Counted from the stretch's first letter, positions 45,593-57,702 are shown. The stretch: DNA of 64,000 nucleotides from Brachynemurus nebulosus (GCA_035578155.1 JAPWDM010000023.1:930001-994000); one strand, 5' to 3'. The notes: generated from the sequence alone by a model not told the origin. A program made the numbers and translations.

Positions 45593-46820
45593 CTATTTAA
45601 TAAATTTCTAACACTGACTGACTGACAGACAACGCACAGCCTAAACTGTTGGGTTTAGAAGAACGAAATTTTGCATAGGAGTTCCCTATGTAACGTAGGT
45701 GAGCACTAAGAAAGGATTTTTGAAAATTCGTCCCCTAAGTGGGTTTAATAAGGGATGAAAATTTGTATGTAAATTCGTTATTTTTGAAGTTAGAGATATT
45801 GTATAAAAATATGTTACTATGGCTATTAAATTAAATAATATATTATTGAATAAATCTTTAACACTGACTGACAGACAACGCCCAGCCTAAACTGTTGGAT
45901 TTAGAAGGACGAAATTTAGCACAGGAGATATGAAAACTGGCGTTTGGGCTTCTATTTATCTGTGGCCACAAGCCAAAGTATCTTAAGTATAGAATTTTTA
46001 TTTTTCAGAAGCCGAGTTTTTACGTGTGATAGGGCCTATAAAAAATAACTTAAACTACTGTTTTTCTGCTGTAAATTTTTTCCTAATTAAGTTCAGTAAA
46101 ACGTAGGTCAACTTGACATTATTACGTAATGTTCTAATGAACAGTATGTAATAATCAATAGAAATCTGTTCTTTTACTTAAATTCACTTAAGATACTTTG
46201 GCTTGTGGCCACAGTTATAAATAAAAGTCAGTTGTGTAAACATTTCTGGAAATTTATTCTCTAAGGGGTTAAAACAGGAAATGAAAATTCATATGGGAAG
46301 TTCATCATTTTTGAAGTTAGAAACGTGGATATTGATTTAGGCTTTTGAAAAACATGAAAATGAGCAGAAAGTGAGTACCTAATAAAAAGATGTTGTCGAT
46401 GGGAAATCCCATACGGTTAGCTGAAAATAATGTTTAAATTGGTAAGATTATTTAAAAAAATTATGTAAATACTATATAGGCTAAAATCCAGCAGTTTAGA
46501 CTATGCGTTGTCTGTCAGTCAGTGTTAAAAATTTATTAAATAAAATATTATTTACTTTGATAGCCATAGTGTAACATATTTTGATATATCTTTAACTTTA
46601 AAAATGACGAATTTCCATACAAATTTTCATGCCCTTTTTAACCCTCTTAGGGGGCGAATTTTCAAAAATCCTCTTACTTAGTGCGTAGGTAACTTACGTT
46701 GCATAAGGAACTACAACCTACGTTACATGGGGAACTCCTGTGGAAAACTTCATTCTACTAAACTCAACGGTTTAGGCTGTGCGTTGTATGTCAGTCAGTG
46801 TCTAGAAATTTATTAAATAG
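45593..46820. repeat. Fold-back element with ~260-bp arms
   Basis: CTATTTAATAAATTTCTA then ACACTGACTGACTGACAGAC at the left is mirrored by TGTCAGTCAGTGTCTAGAAA and TTTATTAAATAG at the right. Shared inner blocks include CAGCCTAAACTGTTGG and TTGAAAATTCGTCCCCTAAG with mirrors. An internal MITE (45960-46214) is present. Confidence 0.65.
45960..46214. mobile_element. MITE with CTGTGGCCACAAGCC termini
   Basis: CTGTGGCCACAAGCCAAAG at 45960, continuing TATCTTAAGT, is mirrored exactly at 46186-46214. The 255-bp element is AT-rich and noncoding. The TSD could not be settled. Confidence 0.6.
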
Positions 46821-47476
46821 ATGAAAGCTAGGTCTACAAATTTATTAAATAGTTGAAAGAGTGCAAAACTGAGGTGTGCAATAGGTGTCTAGAGGAAGAT
46901 ATTTGCAAAAATTTCTAAATGACCTATAAAAACACACAAAACGCGACCTTGGACCAAAATGAGACATAGATTTTTTAAATCTACGCCTTTGAATTAGTAA
47001 TTATAATATAATATAATTACTAAAATTTTTGCAAATATCTTCTTCTAAACACCGTGTTTTGCAGAGCTGCATGCACCTCTTAGTCTTATGGAGCTCTTAG
47101 AACCCTACATGCATATATATAATGGGGGGAAGGAAAGTAGAAAATCGGGAAAAATCCAAAATTGAATATTTTAGTACATCTCGAAAACGCAAAGCTACCT
47201 GGATCTAATATTGCAGCTATGGAATACATGCGCAAGAGCGAACGCTACCATGACACTCCCAATCCAGGTTGGACCTTAGGCAGATTCACCTATCTTATCC
47301 GGAAGGGTCCTTTATCAACTTAAACTGTCCAATAAAAATAAACTTTGACAGCCGTGTATAAATTTTCTACTGACTCCCCAAGAGCGGGGGCGAAACTGTA
47401 TATTTTAGGTTAAGTAGAAAAAGAAAATGAAGAATAAGCTACCAGAATCAAAATTAGTCCGTTCTTTATCATCTAA

Positions 47477-48493
47477 TGCCGGGTACACACTGAGACAAAC
47501 ATTGTTAGCTAACACGAATGTTAGCTAACTTTTGTTAGCGAACAATGTTTCTGAACATTTGTTAACTAACAAAGTTAGCTAACATAAATGTACACACTAA
47601 AATTTCAATTTTTTTAGAACATTTGATATTTTATTGTTGTTACATGTTTTTATTCATTATTGATATAAAAAAAATATCAAGTAGTGATGATGACGTTATG
47701 TTATTGTAAGTGTGATTTTTGATTGGACATATCAATCGGCCGGGAAACGAGAAAGGATTGAGTTTTTTAGAAACGAACGGGAACATATAATTTTCACGGG
47801 ATTAGGATTAGCACTAAAGGTGGTAATCGAAGCAAGAACCCAGTTCTTTTGGGAATTGGATTAAAACTGATAAATTGGGTGGAACTGAGGCTTATCGGGA
47901 TTTGACTTTTTTCAGGATTGGCAAACTTCGGGGGGAATGGCAAATCAACTTCGGGTATAGGTGGGAACAAGATATAAAAATTCTCAGCGATATCTCTATT
48001 TTGGATATCAAAATAAAGAAGAAAAAAAGCGTCAATGGTGGATAAAAAGTGTTTTGCAATAATGTTGTATAGCTTTAGAATTACAGAATAATTTGCAAAT
48101 TCAAGATGCAAGTAAAATCAGAAACTTCTACAGAATGTCTAAAACAGATTTTTAAATATTCATTAAACCGCAAATCATCAAAAAATAAAAAATAAAAACT
48201 CTTAATAAAAATTATAGCAAATATAAATTATACAAATACATAAAAAATAAAAAATAAACTTGTTCAAATACAAAACAAATATTTTGTTTCATTAAAAAAT
48301 GTTAGCTAACATTCAAACTCTTTGAAGTTTACCGCTCGTCAATGGGAAACATAATAACACGCTAAATAACATTTTTTTTTAACAAAAATGTTATTTAAAA
48401 ATGGTAGTACAACAGAAATCAAACGAACATGTTAGTGAACAATGTTAGCGAACTGTGTTAGCTAACAATGTTCGTCTCAGTGTGTACCCGGGG
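47477..48493 (+). mobile_element. Harbinger element remnant with GTTAGCTAAC arrays
   Basis: TGCCGGGTACACACTGAGAC at the left mirrors GTCTCAGTGTGTACCCGGGG at the right; TAA on both sides (47474-47476, 48494-48496). Both ends carry arrays of GTTAGCTAAC and near variants (GTTAGCGAAC, GTTAACTAAC), about ten in total. The core holds a broken transposase start. Confidence 0.75.
48024..48176 (+). pseudogene. Harbinger transposase N-terminal fragment (two stops)
   Basis: The frame reads KKRQWWIKSVLQ, a stop, then LQIQDASKIRNFYRMSKTDF, a stop, and IFIKPQI. The WWI..L..FRNFYRMS..DF..L..I.P.I pattern is that of PIF/Harbinger transposase N-termini (family knowledge). The in-frame stops and missing DDE core make it inactive. 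Confidence 0.6.
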
Positions 48494-49009
48494 TAATAGG
48501 CGAGAAAGTATATGAAAATCAAATGCAAAAATCAAAAATGACTCGAGACAGCCATTTTACGGTATGTAATTTTTAACTGTGATGTTATTACATACTATTA
48601 GATATTAGAAAAATACTTGTCGTTTATCGCATAAAAGACGTGCTCATCACGAGGATTGATAGACACATCAGAGAATAGATTACTTTTAGTCGTAAGAGAA
48701 GTTTTTTTAATTTTTTTTTTAAAATTTTACACTTTTATTATTTTAGTTTACGACACGACACGGTTGGCTACAAATACAGTGTTTAGAAACTGCGATGATC
48801 ATGTATGTGTATTTTTTACGAGAACAGACGGTGTTAGCCGCCTTCTATGATGTATTTAAAATTTATTTTTAGTTAGGTCTATTTACATTTTGTATTTATA
48901 TATATTTACTTTCTTAGATAATGCAGTGAAATATTGGTCATGTTTACTATAAATTTGAAATAATAATTGAAGAGATTTTGTATTTTAATTAATTTGTTAA
49001 ATTTAGAAA

Positions 49010-49204
49010 CAGGGCCGTGGAGAGAAATGGCGGGCCCCGGGAATAAATTTCATTTTTAAAAATTTTTTGCCTGAAAAAATATCTGATGAGTAAAAAAAGC
49101 TCCTTCAGCTTCTTTCCGAGCCCCTTACCTACAGTTACTGGCTCCTTTTTAAGTCCGGGCCCCAGGGCTACAGCCCCGGCTACCCCACCCTCTCGTCGGG
49201 CCTG
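49010..49204. mobile_element. hAT MITE, CAGGGCCGTGGAGAGAAATG family, copy 2
   Basis: 195 bp; 8-bp flanks TTTAGAAA and TTTGGAAA (7/8 match). Ends and GC-rich 3' half match the other three copies. Confidence 0.8.
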
Positions 49205-49212
49205 TTTGGAAA

Positions 49213-51244
49213 ATAATACTTTGGTCGCTTCAATAATTTCCCATTCATATAGACGAGAGGTTCTCAAAGTTTTGCGTCTACTATTCTAATTTACAAATTA
49301 AAAATAAGGATATAGATAAAGAGAAAAATTTCACCGGAAAAATAAGTCACATTTTCTGAACGAACATGACAATTTTTATATGAAAAATGAAAATTTCGCA
49401 CACAAATTATCCGAAGTTCACCAATGAATTCCAATTTAGTATCTATTAATTGAACTTGAAAAAACTGAACTTGATGACGTCATCATATATACCAAATTTT
49501 TTAAAAGCTCTAAAAACCATAATTTTGATGTTGGAAACCTGAAATTTGAAGCCTAATTTTTTTTTTATTTTTCATTTCTTACAAAATCGAAATTAATAAC
49601 GACAACAGAAAAATTTTGGAAAACTAACTTGCGTAAGTACAAAAGGTTGAATACCACTGACATAAAAAAATTTATGTATTGGGTTAAGACAAAAGTAATG
49701 AGACATTCTAGCCAACTTCTTCGACTCACGGTCCGCTAAGTTCTGGGCAACCGGTATCCAGCCCTTGCCTATACGTTGGTAAGAAGTCATAGATGTTTAT
49801 GGCAATACGGTACTTGACTGTATTCAAAATTTGTTTTAAATGTTGAATAATTTTATGTATTGTCCTTAAATATATTCAATTTTAGTAGTGACAGATAAAA
49901 ATATTCTTTAGTTACTTAAAAATTCGATTTCGAAAATTATAAATTTTTAGCCTTCATTTAAATGGTTTAAAAACGCAGTGATATTTGAAAATGACGTCAT
50001 TTTTTAATAGCAGATCTTATTACTGTAGTTACGGTTTGTCTGACAAATTGCATTTTCATTGTGCCAAGAGAAGTTGTTTTTCTTTGTAATTTATTTTGAA
50101 CTTTTTGGTTTGCAATTAATTTTGCACTCAAAAAAGATTGATGGAAGGAATACATCGTCACTTAATACGTAAAATATCCTTATCAACTTGTTTTAAATAT
50201 TATGTTAAAAATGCTTTTATTTTTTGCTACAATTTTAAAGTTACGTTTTCTTAAAGTGCATTTAATACTTGTAGGGCTTCATGAAAATCTTATGATGATG
50301 ATAAATGAAGAAGATAACAAAGTAGAAAGTTGTAAATACCGCTAAAACTGAGCATGATGACTGCTGAATATTGTGTACAAATTTGAAACCGTGTTGACAA
50401 GTGTTGATATGAATGAAAGCGACATCTGTTTGAGTTAAATCGTGACGTCATTGCATACGTCACTACGCCAAATCGTTTTTCCCGCCAATTTGTTCATTTA
50501 AAATTGAACAATGGTTTTTTTGAAGATTTTTAAAAATTTAACAAAAATTAACTAATTTATACGTAAGAACAAAGCATTTAGAATCATTTCTCAATTGCAG
50601 TCAAGTACCCTATTGACGAGTATTTAATTAATTGAATGTTTTTCAAAAAAATGAAGATGTTCGAATTTAAAAAGTAAGAATAAAGTGTCTTACTACTTTA
50701 TTATCAATAAAGTCTTACTACTTTATTATCAATAAAGTAGTAAGTGCGTAGTGTCGTACTACGCATTTGATAATTTTGTATTTTTCAAAGAAAAAATGTT
50801 TAATTTCCGAATTCGAGATTGCAAACGATCTGGTATTGCGGCCGCACTTTGAGAATCTCTGATATAAACTATAGTTTCACTAGTTTTCAACAAAAGACCA
50901 ACAAAATTTTATAAATAGAATTTTCAAAAAACTGAAAATCTTTTATTTTTACGGAAATAGAAAATGAATTCGTTGAACTTTGTCTCTGAAACGTAACATT
51001 GTTGACCGTAATAATTTTAGGATAGAATAGTTCATCTACGTTAACTGGAATACTACACGTGATGAAAAACGATTAATTTAGTAAATTTATTAGTAGTGAT
51101 GATGACGTAAAACCATACCAGAATCAAAATATGTATAGAAAATTCATTCGAACAACATTGAACAACGCGGTTTGAAAATACGCCAAATAAATTTCACTTT
51201 TTTGCATATTTTATCTTTGTTGCAAAATTTATGTATACGTATAT
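49213..51244. other. AT-rich spacer, no gene recognised
   Basis: A small palindromic cluster of AATAAAGTAGTAAG-type repeats lies at about 50680-50765. Otherwise no paired termini, RNA gene or protein-like frame. Confidence 0.35.
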
Positions 51245-52108
51245 AAGGTAACGGGCCTAGTTTCTGACCTTTTAAGAGTGACGGCTGAGGTTAAACGACA
51301 GTAATAAATATAAGTTTAAACTTAAGAGACAATTAATAATTTTATCAACTAGTTTATGGCTTTCAAAATAAAGTCATACAAGTAAAATAATTATTTGAAT
51401 TGAATTAATAATTTAAATTAATGTTTTAAAAATTGACAAAAAGGACCCAGTTTCTGACCTTCAAAATTTCTCATGTGACAGTTTTTGACCCTGACGGTGG
51501 CCTAGTTTCTGATCCTTAAATTTAAAAATACATTTTTTTAAAATTTAATTTATAAATAATTTTTTATTGATAAAAATGAATGTTTAATGTTATATACGTT
51601 ATGAAAAATAACAAAAACTAATCGAAGATAACTATAAATAACAAAATAACTAACAAAAACTGGTTAGAATTTAATTGGGCCATACCACTTTAGAAGTGAG
51701 CCTAGTAATTGACCCTCATATTTCAATAATAAAAATCATTCTAAGGTATTTTATAAATATTTTAAAATAAATTTTAAACAAATATTAACCTGCTCATATA
51801 TTTTTAATTAAGTTTTCATACTTACATGATGAATATTGCACAGATCAAAATGAGTACTTTGTAACATAAACTGTTAGGAAACTACCAAAAAAATAGTTTT
51901 TACACACATTTTAAACTTAAAATTTTTTTTTATTTAGTTAATATATTCTAAACTTTTTAAATTGCTGTTCATTAGACACAGAATAGATTACTTTAAATTA
52001 AGAATTTATTTTTTTTCTTATTTAAAATATAGTTTTTTTTATTAATTTATAACAAAGTTGAAAAGTTCAGAAACTGGGCCAGGGTCAATTACCAGGTCTT
52101 TTACCTTA
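51245..52108. repeat. Probable TIR element with GGCCTAGTTTCTGACC repeats
   Basis: Left AAGGTAACGGGCCTAG and right mirror ACCAGGTCTTTTACCTT. The motif CCTAGTTTCTGACC or variants occurs at about 51257, 51448, 51490, 51703 and, mirrored, 52066. No TSD was established. Confidence 0.4.
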
Positions 52109-52182
52109 GTTGTAATTTAAAATTAATATTTAAAATATGTATAATCAAAATTTATCAGTGATACTTCAAGTTGATTTTGGAA

Positions 52183-52377
52183 CAGGGCCGTGGAGAGAAA
52201 TGCCGGGCCCCGGGAATAAATCACATTTTTAAAAAAATTTTCCCCCAGGAAATGTGACGAGCAAAAAAAAGTTCTTTTTAATTTTTCTTGGGCCCCTTAA
52301 CGACAACTACGGGCCCCTTCTACCAGTCCGGGCCCCGGAGCTGGAACCCCGGCTACCCCACCCTCTCGTCGGGCCTG
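52183..52377. mobile_element. hAT MITE, CAGGGCCGTGGAGAGAAATG family, copy 3
   Basis: 195 bp with perfect 8-bp TSD TTTTGGAA (52175-52182, 52378-52385). Confidence 0.86.
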
Positions 52378-52424
52378 TTTTGGAATACTGAAATTTTTCT
52401 TTTCTTTTTTTTTATATTTTTATA

Positions 52425-52589
52425 GGGTAGAATCGGTGGTCCTAACGTCGGCCGGTGCCGTAAGATCGGCCACTGGTTGCTTTTTTTTTAAATTAGGCCT
52501 TAAAAAATAAAAAAATGCGTGACAAACATATAGAAGCAGAAGGTTCTCGTAAAAAAGCAACCAGTGGCCGACATTAGGTTATTCTACCC
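52425..52589. mobile_element. Small TA-flanked MITE
   Basis: GGGTAGAATCGGTGG at 52425 with GTCGGCC near it; right end GGCCGACATTAGG..TTCTACCC ending at 52589; TA on both sides. GCAACCAGTGGCCGA is paired internally with TCGGCCACTGGTTGC. Confidence 0.6.
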
Positions 52590-52659
52590 TATCATGTTTT
52601 TATATTAATCTTGAAAAAATTTGTCTGATTGCGACATGATCTGCTTGGACTATATTTAA

Positions 52660-53066
52660 TAGGGATGTTATGGATATGACATTTCGGATAGGGATACGGA
52701 TACGGATATTTAAAAAACATTTTTTTCGGTTTCGGTTACGGATATGTAATAATATCGGATAATGTTTCGGATACGGTTACGGTTACGGATAATTGCTTTC
52801 AGTGAACATTTTTTTTTTAGATAAAAGGGCAGAATTTTACCCCAAAAAGTGAACGCCAAACACAAGTCAACGGAAATCTATTAAGGGAAATATATGTAGC
52901 AAAAATTTGCTTCGATTTAACCTCAATTTTCTAATGGCAGTTGTCTGTTATTATCCGAAACAAATCTGAAACTTTTATTTTCGGATACGGTTTCGGTTTC
53001 GGATATGTAATTATTTTGGATATCCGATAGTTTCGGTTACGGTTAAGGATATCCATAACATCCCTA
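52660..53066. mobile_element. hAT-type MITE with TTACGGATA arrays
   Basis: TAGGGATGTTATGGATAT mirrored by ATATCCATAACATCCCTA; perfect 8-bp TSD ATATTTAA (52652-52659, 53067-53074). Runs of TTTCGGTTACGGATAT-like repeats flank a short core. The terminal TAGGGATG is shared with the ATCGAT MITEs. Confidence 0.85.
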
Positions 53067-53298
53067 ATATTTAACTAGTAAAAATTAAGACATCAAGTTA
53101 TACATTTACTTGCATCATATTCTGAGACCGCGAAAATATTAGACTGTAAAAAGCCGACTTCTTCCAACTTCTTTAAAGAAAAAATTCTTTAATGAAACCT
53201 TTTTTTCTGACAGTTTAAAGTGATGTCACACTTTAAGGGGTAACATGGTTTTTTTAGCAAAAAAAAAAAAAATATTTTTTCGATTTTTTTTTGCAATA

Positions 53299-55416
53299 TC
53301 TATATAATAAAAGCGAAATACCACTGACTCGTATATCAAGAAATCTCCAAAACTATAATACCTACAAACTTGAAATTTGGCATGTAGGTCCCTATTGGGT
53401 CGTAGGCGCTCGCTAAGAAAGAATTTTGCAAAATTTTTTGTCTAACCGTCGAAATTTACAAAAAACCATAAAATATCAATTTTTTATTACTGTATACAAC
53501 AATCTGTGGCCAATTTATCAAAAAATCATGCAAATTCGTTAGTTGAGTGCTAAGTATTTGGAGAAAAATAATTTTGGAATTTTTTTTTCACTGTAATTAT
53601 ATGTGCCCCTTATATATATTTAATACCTAGATGTTTTTGATTGGTTTTTAATTCTTTTTTACTTATTTATTTATTATTCCCAGTAACCAGTATATAGAAA
53701 AATCTTAAAAAATGTTTAATATTTTTATTTGTTAAAGTTTAATGTTATTTTTAATAAAATAAACGATAAATATATTCAAAATTTATGAATTTGGAATAAT
53801 TCATTTCCTTTAAACAAACCGAGGTATGATGAGATGATAAGAAATTAAAATTGTCACCTAAAGTTTTCAGATCTTCCAAAAAAATTGTAAATAAACGGTT
53901 ACAAGATTGACCCCAAATATTACTCTAACGTTTTTAAAACCTCGGAATAAATAAACGTGAGCTTAAAGTAGTTCCCTCGGAGTTTGGAGCAATAAAAATT
54001 ACCCAAAACTAAATAACCAAAGGTACTACAGTCTTAAAAATCGGAATACGTATGGTTGCCCACTGTCCACAGAAAAGTCACAAGCTGTTAAAATTAAATA
54101 TACTTTTGAAATAACCCTCTAGACGCTATTCTGGGGTCGTTGGACGATCAGAGCAACCGGTTTCAAAAATGGTTCACTGGTGGACAAGTAATACCCTGTA
54201 TTCTGATATAGACTATTATAAAGTAAACGGCTTGGACGAATCTGTATCAGATTTTGCTGAAAAATGAAAGTTAAAACTGCTCTCTAGGATCTTGGAAGAA
54301 AACATCCAAAACAAATGGCTGGACGGATCTTGACCAAATTTTGCTCAAATATTACTGAGGTCCTGACAAAACAAATGTGAGGTTGAAGTAACCCTCTAGG
54401 GTATCGGGGACCCAAAAATAGTCCAAAATAAACGGCTAGCCGGGTCTTGAGTCTTGACTAAATTTTTCTCAAACAAAATTGATATTCTGGAAAAACTAAG
54501 GTGAGATTAAAATTGTCCCCTAGGATTCTGGGAACCTATAAAACATAAAAAGTAAACAACTGAGCGGATCTTGGCACCCAATTTTGTTCAAATAATATTC
54601 ATAAATTAACGCGAATTCAGAAATGTTCTCCAAAATCCTCGGATTTCAAAAAGGGTTCGAAATTAAAATGCTCCTAAAATTATCAATATGGATATTTACC
54701 GAAAGGTCTCAAGCCATGAAAATTAGACACACTCTTCAAATTTGAATATTTCTACTTTAGAGTCGTTAGGCGGACGGAACGAAGCATTATCAGAGATTGA
54801 TTTTATAACGGAATTCAGAATATCTAATAAATGTAAAGTGAGTTCGAAATAGACCCCCAGTACAATCGAATAGGATTAAAGTTAAACAGTTGAATTTGAA
54901 CCATATTTTATGGAAATTAGATATGCTATTGAAATATAAATATGATCAATTTAGAGTTGTTAGGCGAGAGAAGCGAAGCACTATAAGGAACTAATTTGAT
55001 ACATTTCAAAATATCAAATTTGAATGAACCTGTGCTCAAAATTATCCGTCAGTGCCTTCAAATTAATGCAAATTAAAAAGCTGGGGGAATTTTGACAAAA
55101 TTTTGCTCAAATATTATAAAAATCTCTGGAAAGAATGAAAGTGAAGTTAAAATTGTCTTCTAGGGTTTTGGTGCCCTAAGAAAGGCCTAAAATAGAAATA
55201 CTCCTAAAACGATTGGTATCTACATGACGGTGCAGAAATTGGCAATGCTATTGAAATATGAAGATGGTTACTTTAGGGTCGTTTGAAGAGTGCAGTCAGG
55301 TAAATTAAATAAGTGATTTTGCACAGTGTTTCCGAGTACCTAATTTAAAGTTTACTTAATAATTTAACCCATAATTCAGATAATTTTACGCGGGAGAAAC
55401 CGCGGGCAGCAGCTAG
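53299..55416 (+). mobile_element. Non-autonomous Helitron, 2.1 kb
   Basis: Starts A|TCTATATAATAAAAGCG and ends CAGCAGCTAG|T, i.e. inserted between A and T with 5' TC and 3' CTRR. A hairpin CGCGG-GAGAAA-CCGCG (about 55389-55404) lies 12 bases before the end. These are the Helitron hallmarks. There is no Rep/helicase. From ~53830 to 55300 the body is an array of diverged ~110-160-bp units sharing TCTAGGRT..GGG, AAACGGCTGGACGGATCTTG and ATTTTGCTCAAA. Confidence 0.8.
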
Positions 55417-55542
55417 TAAGAAAATATAATTTATTCCAACTTTTGGCATGTTATTATCGTAAAAGCCCCTATATCGGAACGCGTTCAATACTCGAACAGT
55501 TCTAATATTTATCGTTTTTTTTTTCAGAAATAACTTCATTAA

Positions 55543-56049
55543 AGGGCCCCATACACGATGAGATCTGTATCGCTACATGTTACAAGTATCAGTATCATGA
55601 TATAGATCTCGTCGTGTATGTGACTGTCTCGGTATCACTGTATCAGTATCAGCAAGTATCAGCTGGTATCGTGATTGTCTCAAGTATCGTGGTAACTATG
55701 GTTGCATTTTTATTTTTACAGTTAATAAAGTAAATAATTGTTATTTATTTGAATGATCATGTCTGCAGATAGAGATTTTTGGGAAGATTTTATTAATATA
55801 TATAAATTATACCCATGTCTACGGGATTCAAAATGTAAAGATGTTTGTATTGCAATTGCTAATAGCACAGGTGCCACAGGTCGTAGATCGCACATTTCTT
55901 TATTAATAAAATTTTTATTTGTACTGAGGTTTTACGATTCTGTCTCAGCGTGTGTGTGCTAAATAAACATGATACAAATCTCAGATATATGTATCGCTAT
56001 TTGTATCGGTACAAGGTATCGATACAGATCTCACCGTGTATGGGGCCCT
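55543..56049 (+). mobile_element. Harbinger-like element carrying a MADF-type fragment
   Basis: AGGGCCCCATACACGATGAG at 55543 is mirrored by CTCACCGTGTATGGGGCCCT ending at 56049; TAA on both sides (55540-55542, 56050-56052). Terminal regions have repeats of TATCGATAC/GTATCAG. Carries a short ORF (55753-55962). Confidence 0.75.
55753..55962 (+). pseudogene. Truncated MADF-domain ORF of a Harbinger element
   Basis: 69 codons; residues 7-28 read RDFWEDFINIYKLYPCLRDS, the start of a MADF/Myb-like DNA-binding domain as in the accessory protein of PIF/Harbinger elements (family knowledge). The remainder loses similarity, so it is a deletion derivative. Confidence 0.5.
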
Positions 56050-56829
56050 TAATATATAAAATATCAAGACTGTTCGGGTATAAGGGCTTTTACCCTATAT
56101 ATTATTTTTAGAAACTGTAAAAAAATTTCCATAAAAAAAATTAAAATTAGGTTATTGGCATCTAGTTGTCGAAAATCGCTGATTTTTCGCCGTAGACAGA
56201 ATAACTGGTGAAACCTTTATCTGAAATTACAAAATATTTTTTTTTTCTATTAGCAGATGCTTATGGCTCGTACTTGAACGAAGGGCTTTAAAAAAAAGAA
56301 ATTTCAATTTTTGGCAGCGTTCTAAACAAAAAATTTTGATTTTTGGTACAAATTTTCGTGTTTTCCGTTGATTTTTTACTTGTAAAATGAGATGTAATGA
56401 ACGGAAACAGTAATCCTTCGTTCAAGTACAAGCCTCTAGTAATAGAAAAAAAATTGTTTTTTGATTTCAGATAAGGATTTCACGAGTTACTCTGCCTACG
56501 GCGAAAAATTAGCGATTTTCGACAACTAGTTGCCAATAGTTTAATTTTAATTTTTTCATGAAAATTTTTTTACAGTATGTCAAAATAATATACATATAAT
56601 AATATGCCAAAAGTTGCAATAAATTATTATTTTCTTATATTGCAAAAAAAAAAAAACGAAAAAATAGTGTTTTTTTGCTAAAAAAACTCATGTAACCCCT
56701 TAAAGTGTTACATCACTTTAAAATGTCAGAAAAAAAGGTTTCACTAAAGAATTTTTTCTTCTTAACGAATAATACAATCAACGCAGATGCTTTTTTCGAA
56801 AAGATTATGACATCAAATTAATACGTATA

Positions 56830-56976
56830 CAGGGTCGTGGAGAGAAATGGCAAACTCCGGGAATAAATGGTATTTTTTAAAAATTTCCTCCCAAAAAACT
56901 AATCCTAACCCCCTAACCCCCTCCTCAAGCCCGGTCCCGAGGCTGCAACCCCGGCTACCCCCTCGCGACGGGCTTG
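56830..56976. mobile_element. hAT MITE, CAGGGCCGTGGAGAGAAATG family, copy 4 (diverged)
   Basis: 147 bp, shorter than its relatives: CAGGGTCGTGGAGAGAAATG to CGCGACGGGCTTG; flanks TACGTATA and TGTGTATA match 6/8. An older copy with an internal deletion. Confidence 0.7.
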
Positions 56977-57702
56977 TGTGTATACTTGCATTGTGTTACT
57001 GCTGAGTGGTGTTATTTTTTTCTTAGTTTTGCAGGGAAAAAAGGTAGTCTATAACTTTCTATGTCCTCCAAGCTATCTCTGAAAGAAAGACGAATAAACA
57101 AACAAGCAAACTCACTTTCGTATTTATAATATTAGTCAGGATTCTTATTCATTATTTTACAAAAACATGTAGTAAAAATTATATAGTAGTTAATTATAAG
57201 ATAAAAAAAAATTATAATTTTTTTTTGTGGATCCAATCATAGAATAAGACAAAAAAAATTATATTTTTTATTTTTTTGTGGATGATAACGATTTTTGTTT
57301 TTAGGTCGCTGACATTTCGCAATTAACTAATTAAAAAAATATTTTGATTTACAATATTATTAACGGAAATTTTTATCAAAAAGTATTTATTTTTAAATAA
57401 CGTTTTAGAAAAAAAATTAACCGTTTTACACTTGCAAAATGCGTTTAAGTTTTTGATTAATTATTTCTAAATTTTGGTATCACTTTTAACTGAGGACTGT
57501 TACTATTTGTTTAATATTCGTTACTCGTTTAAAATTTGACTATGACTTTGAATGAATATTTGAAAACTGGCGAATACTATACAACCTAAAATAAATGTCA
57601 ATACGAATTTAATTTAAAAAAAAATTTCATTTTTTGATTTTATTTTTGATTGAACTTAATTTGTAACAATACGCTCGCGAACTCATTTATAAAATATGTT
57701 TA

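Larger units (their letters stand above)
45446..48562. mobile_element. TA-flanked TIR element (CCGTAAAATGG ends) hosting further insertions
   Basis: CCGTAAAATGGAGTC at 45446 mirrored by CAGCCATTTTACGG ending at 48562; TA at 45444-45445 and 48563-48564. Same family of ends as 970-2925. The interior holds a fold-back (45593-46820), a second fold-back (about 46848-47110) and a Harbinger element (47477-48493). Confidence 0.55.
53170..56765. repeat. Fold-back element split by a Helitron and a Harbinger element
   Basis: Left arm about 53170-53298 and right arm about 56632-56765 are mirrored (TTAAAGTGATGTCACACTTT / its mirror; GGGGTAACATGGTTTTTTTA / its mirror). The interior also has an inner fold-back (56110-56580) pairing TAGTTGTCGAAAATCGCTGA with its mirror. 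Confidence 0.6.

Noticed and set aside
47794..48111. 105-codon minus-strand frame in the Harbinger element
   Set aside because: The opposite strand carries a recognisable, though broken, transposase start, so the minus-strand frame is a shadow.
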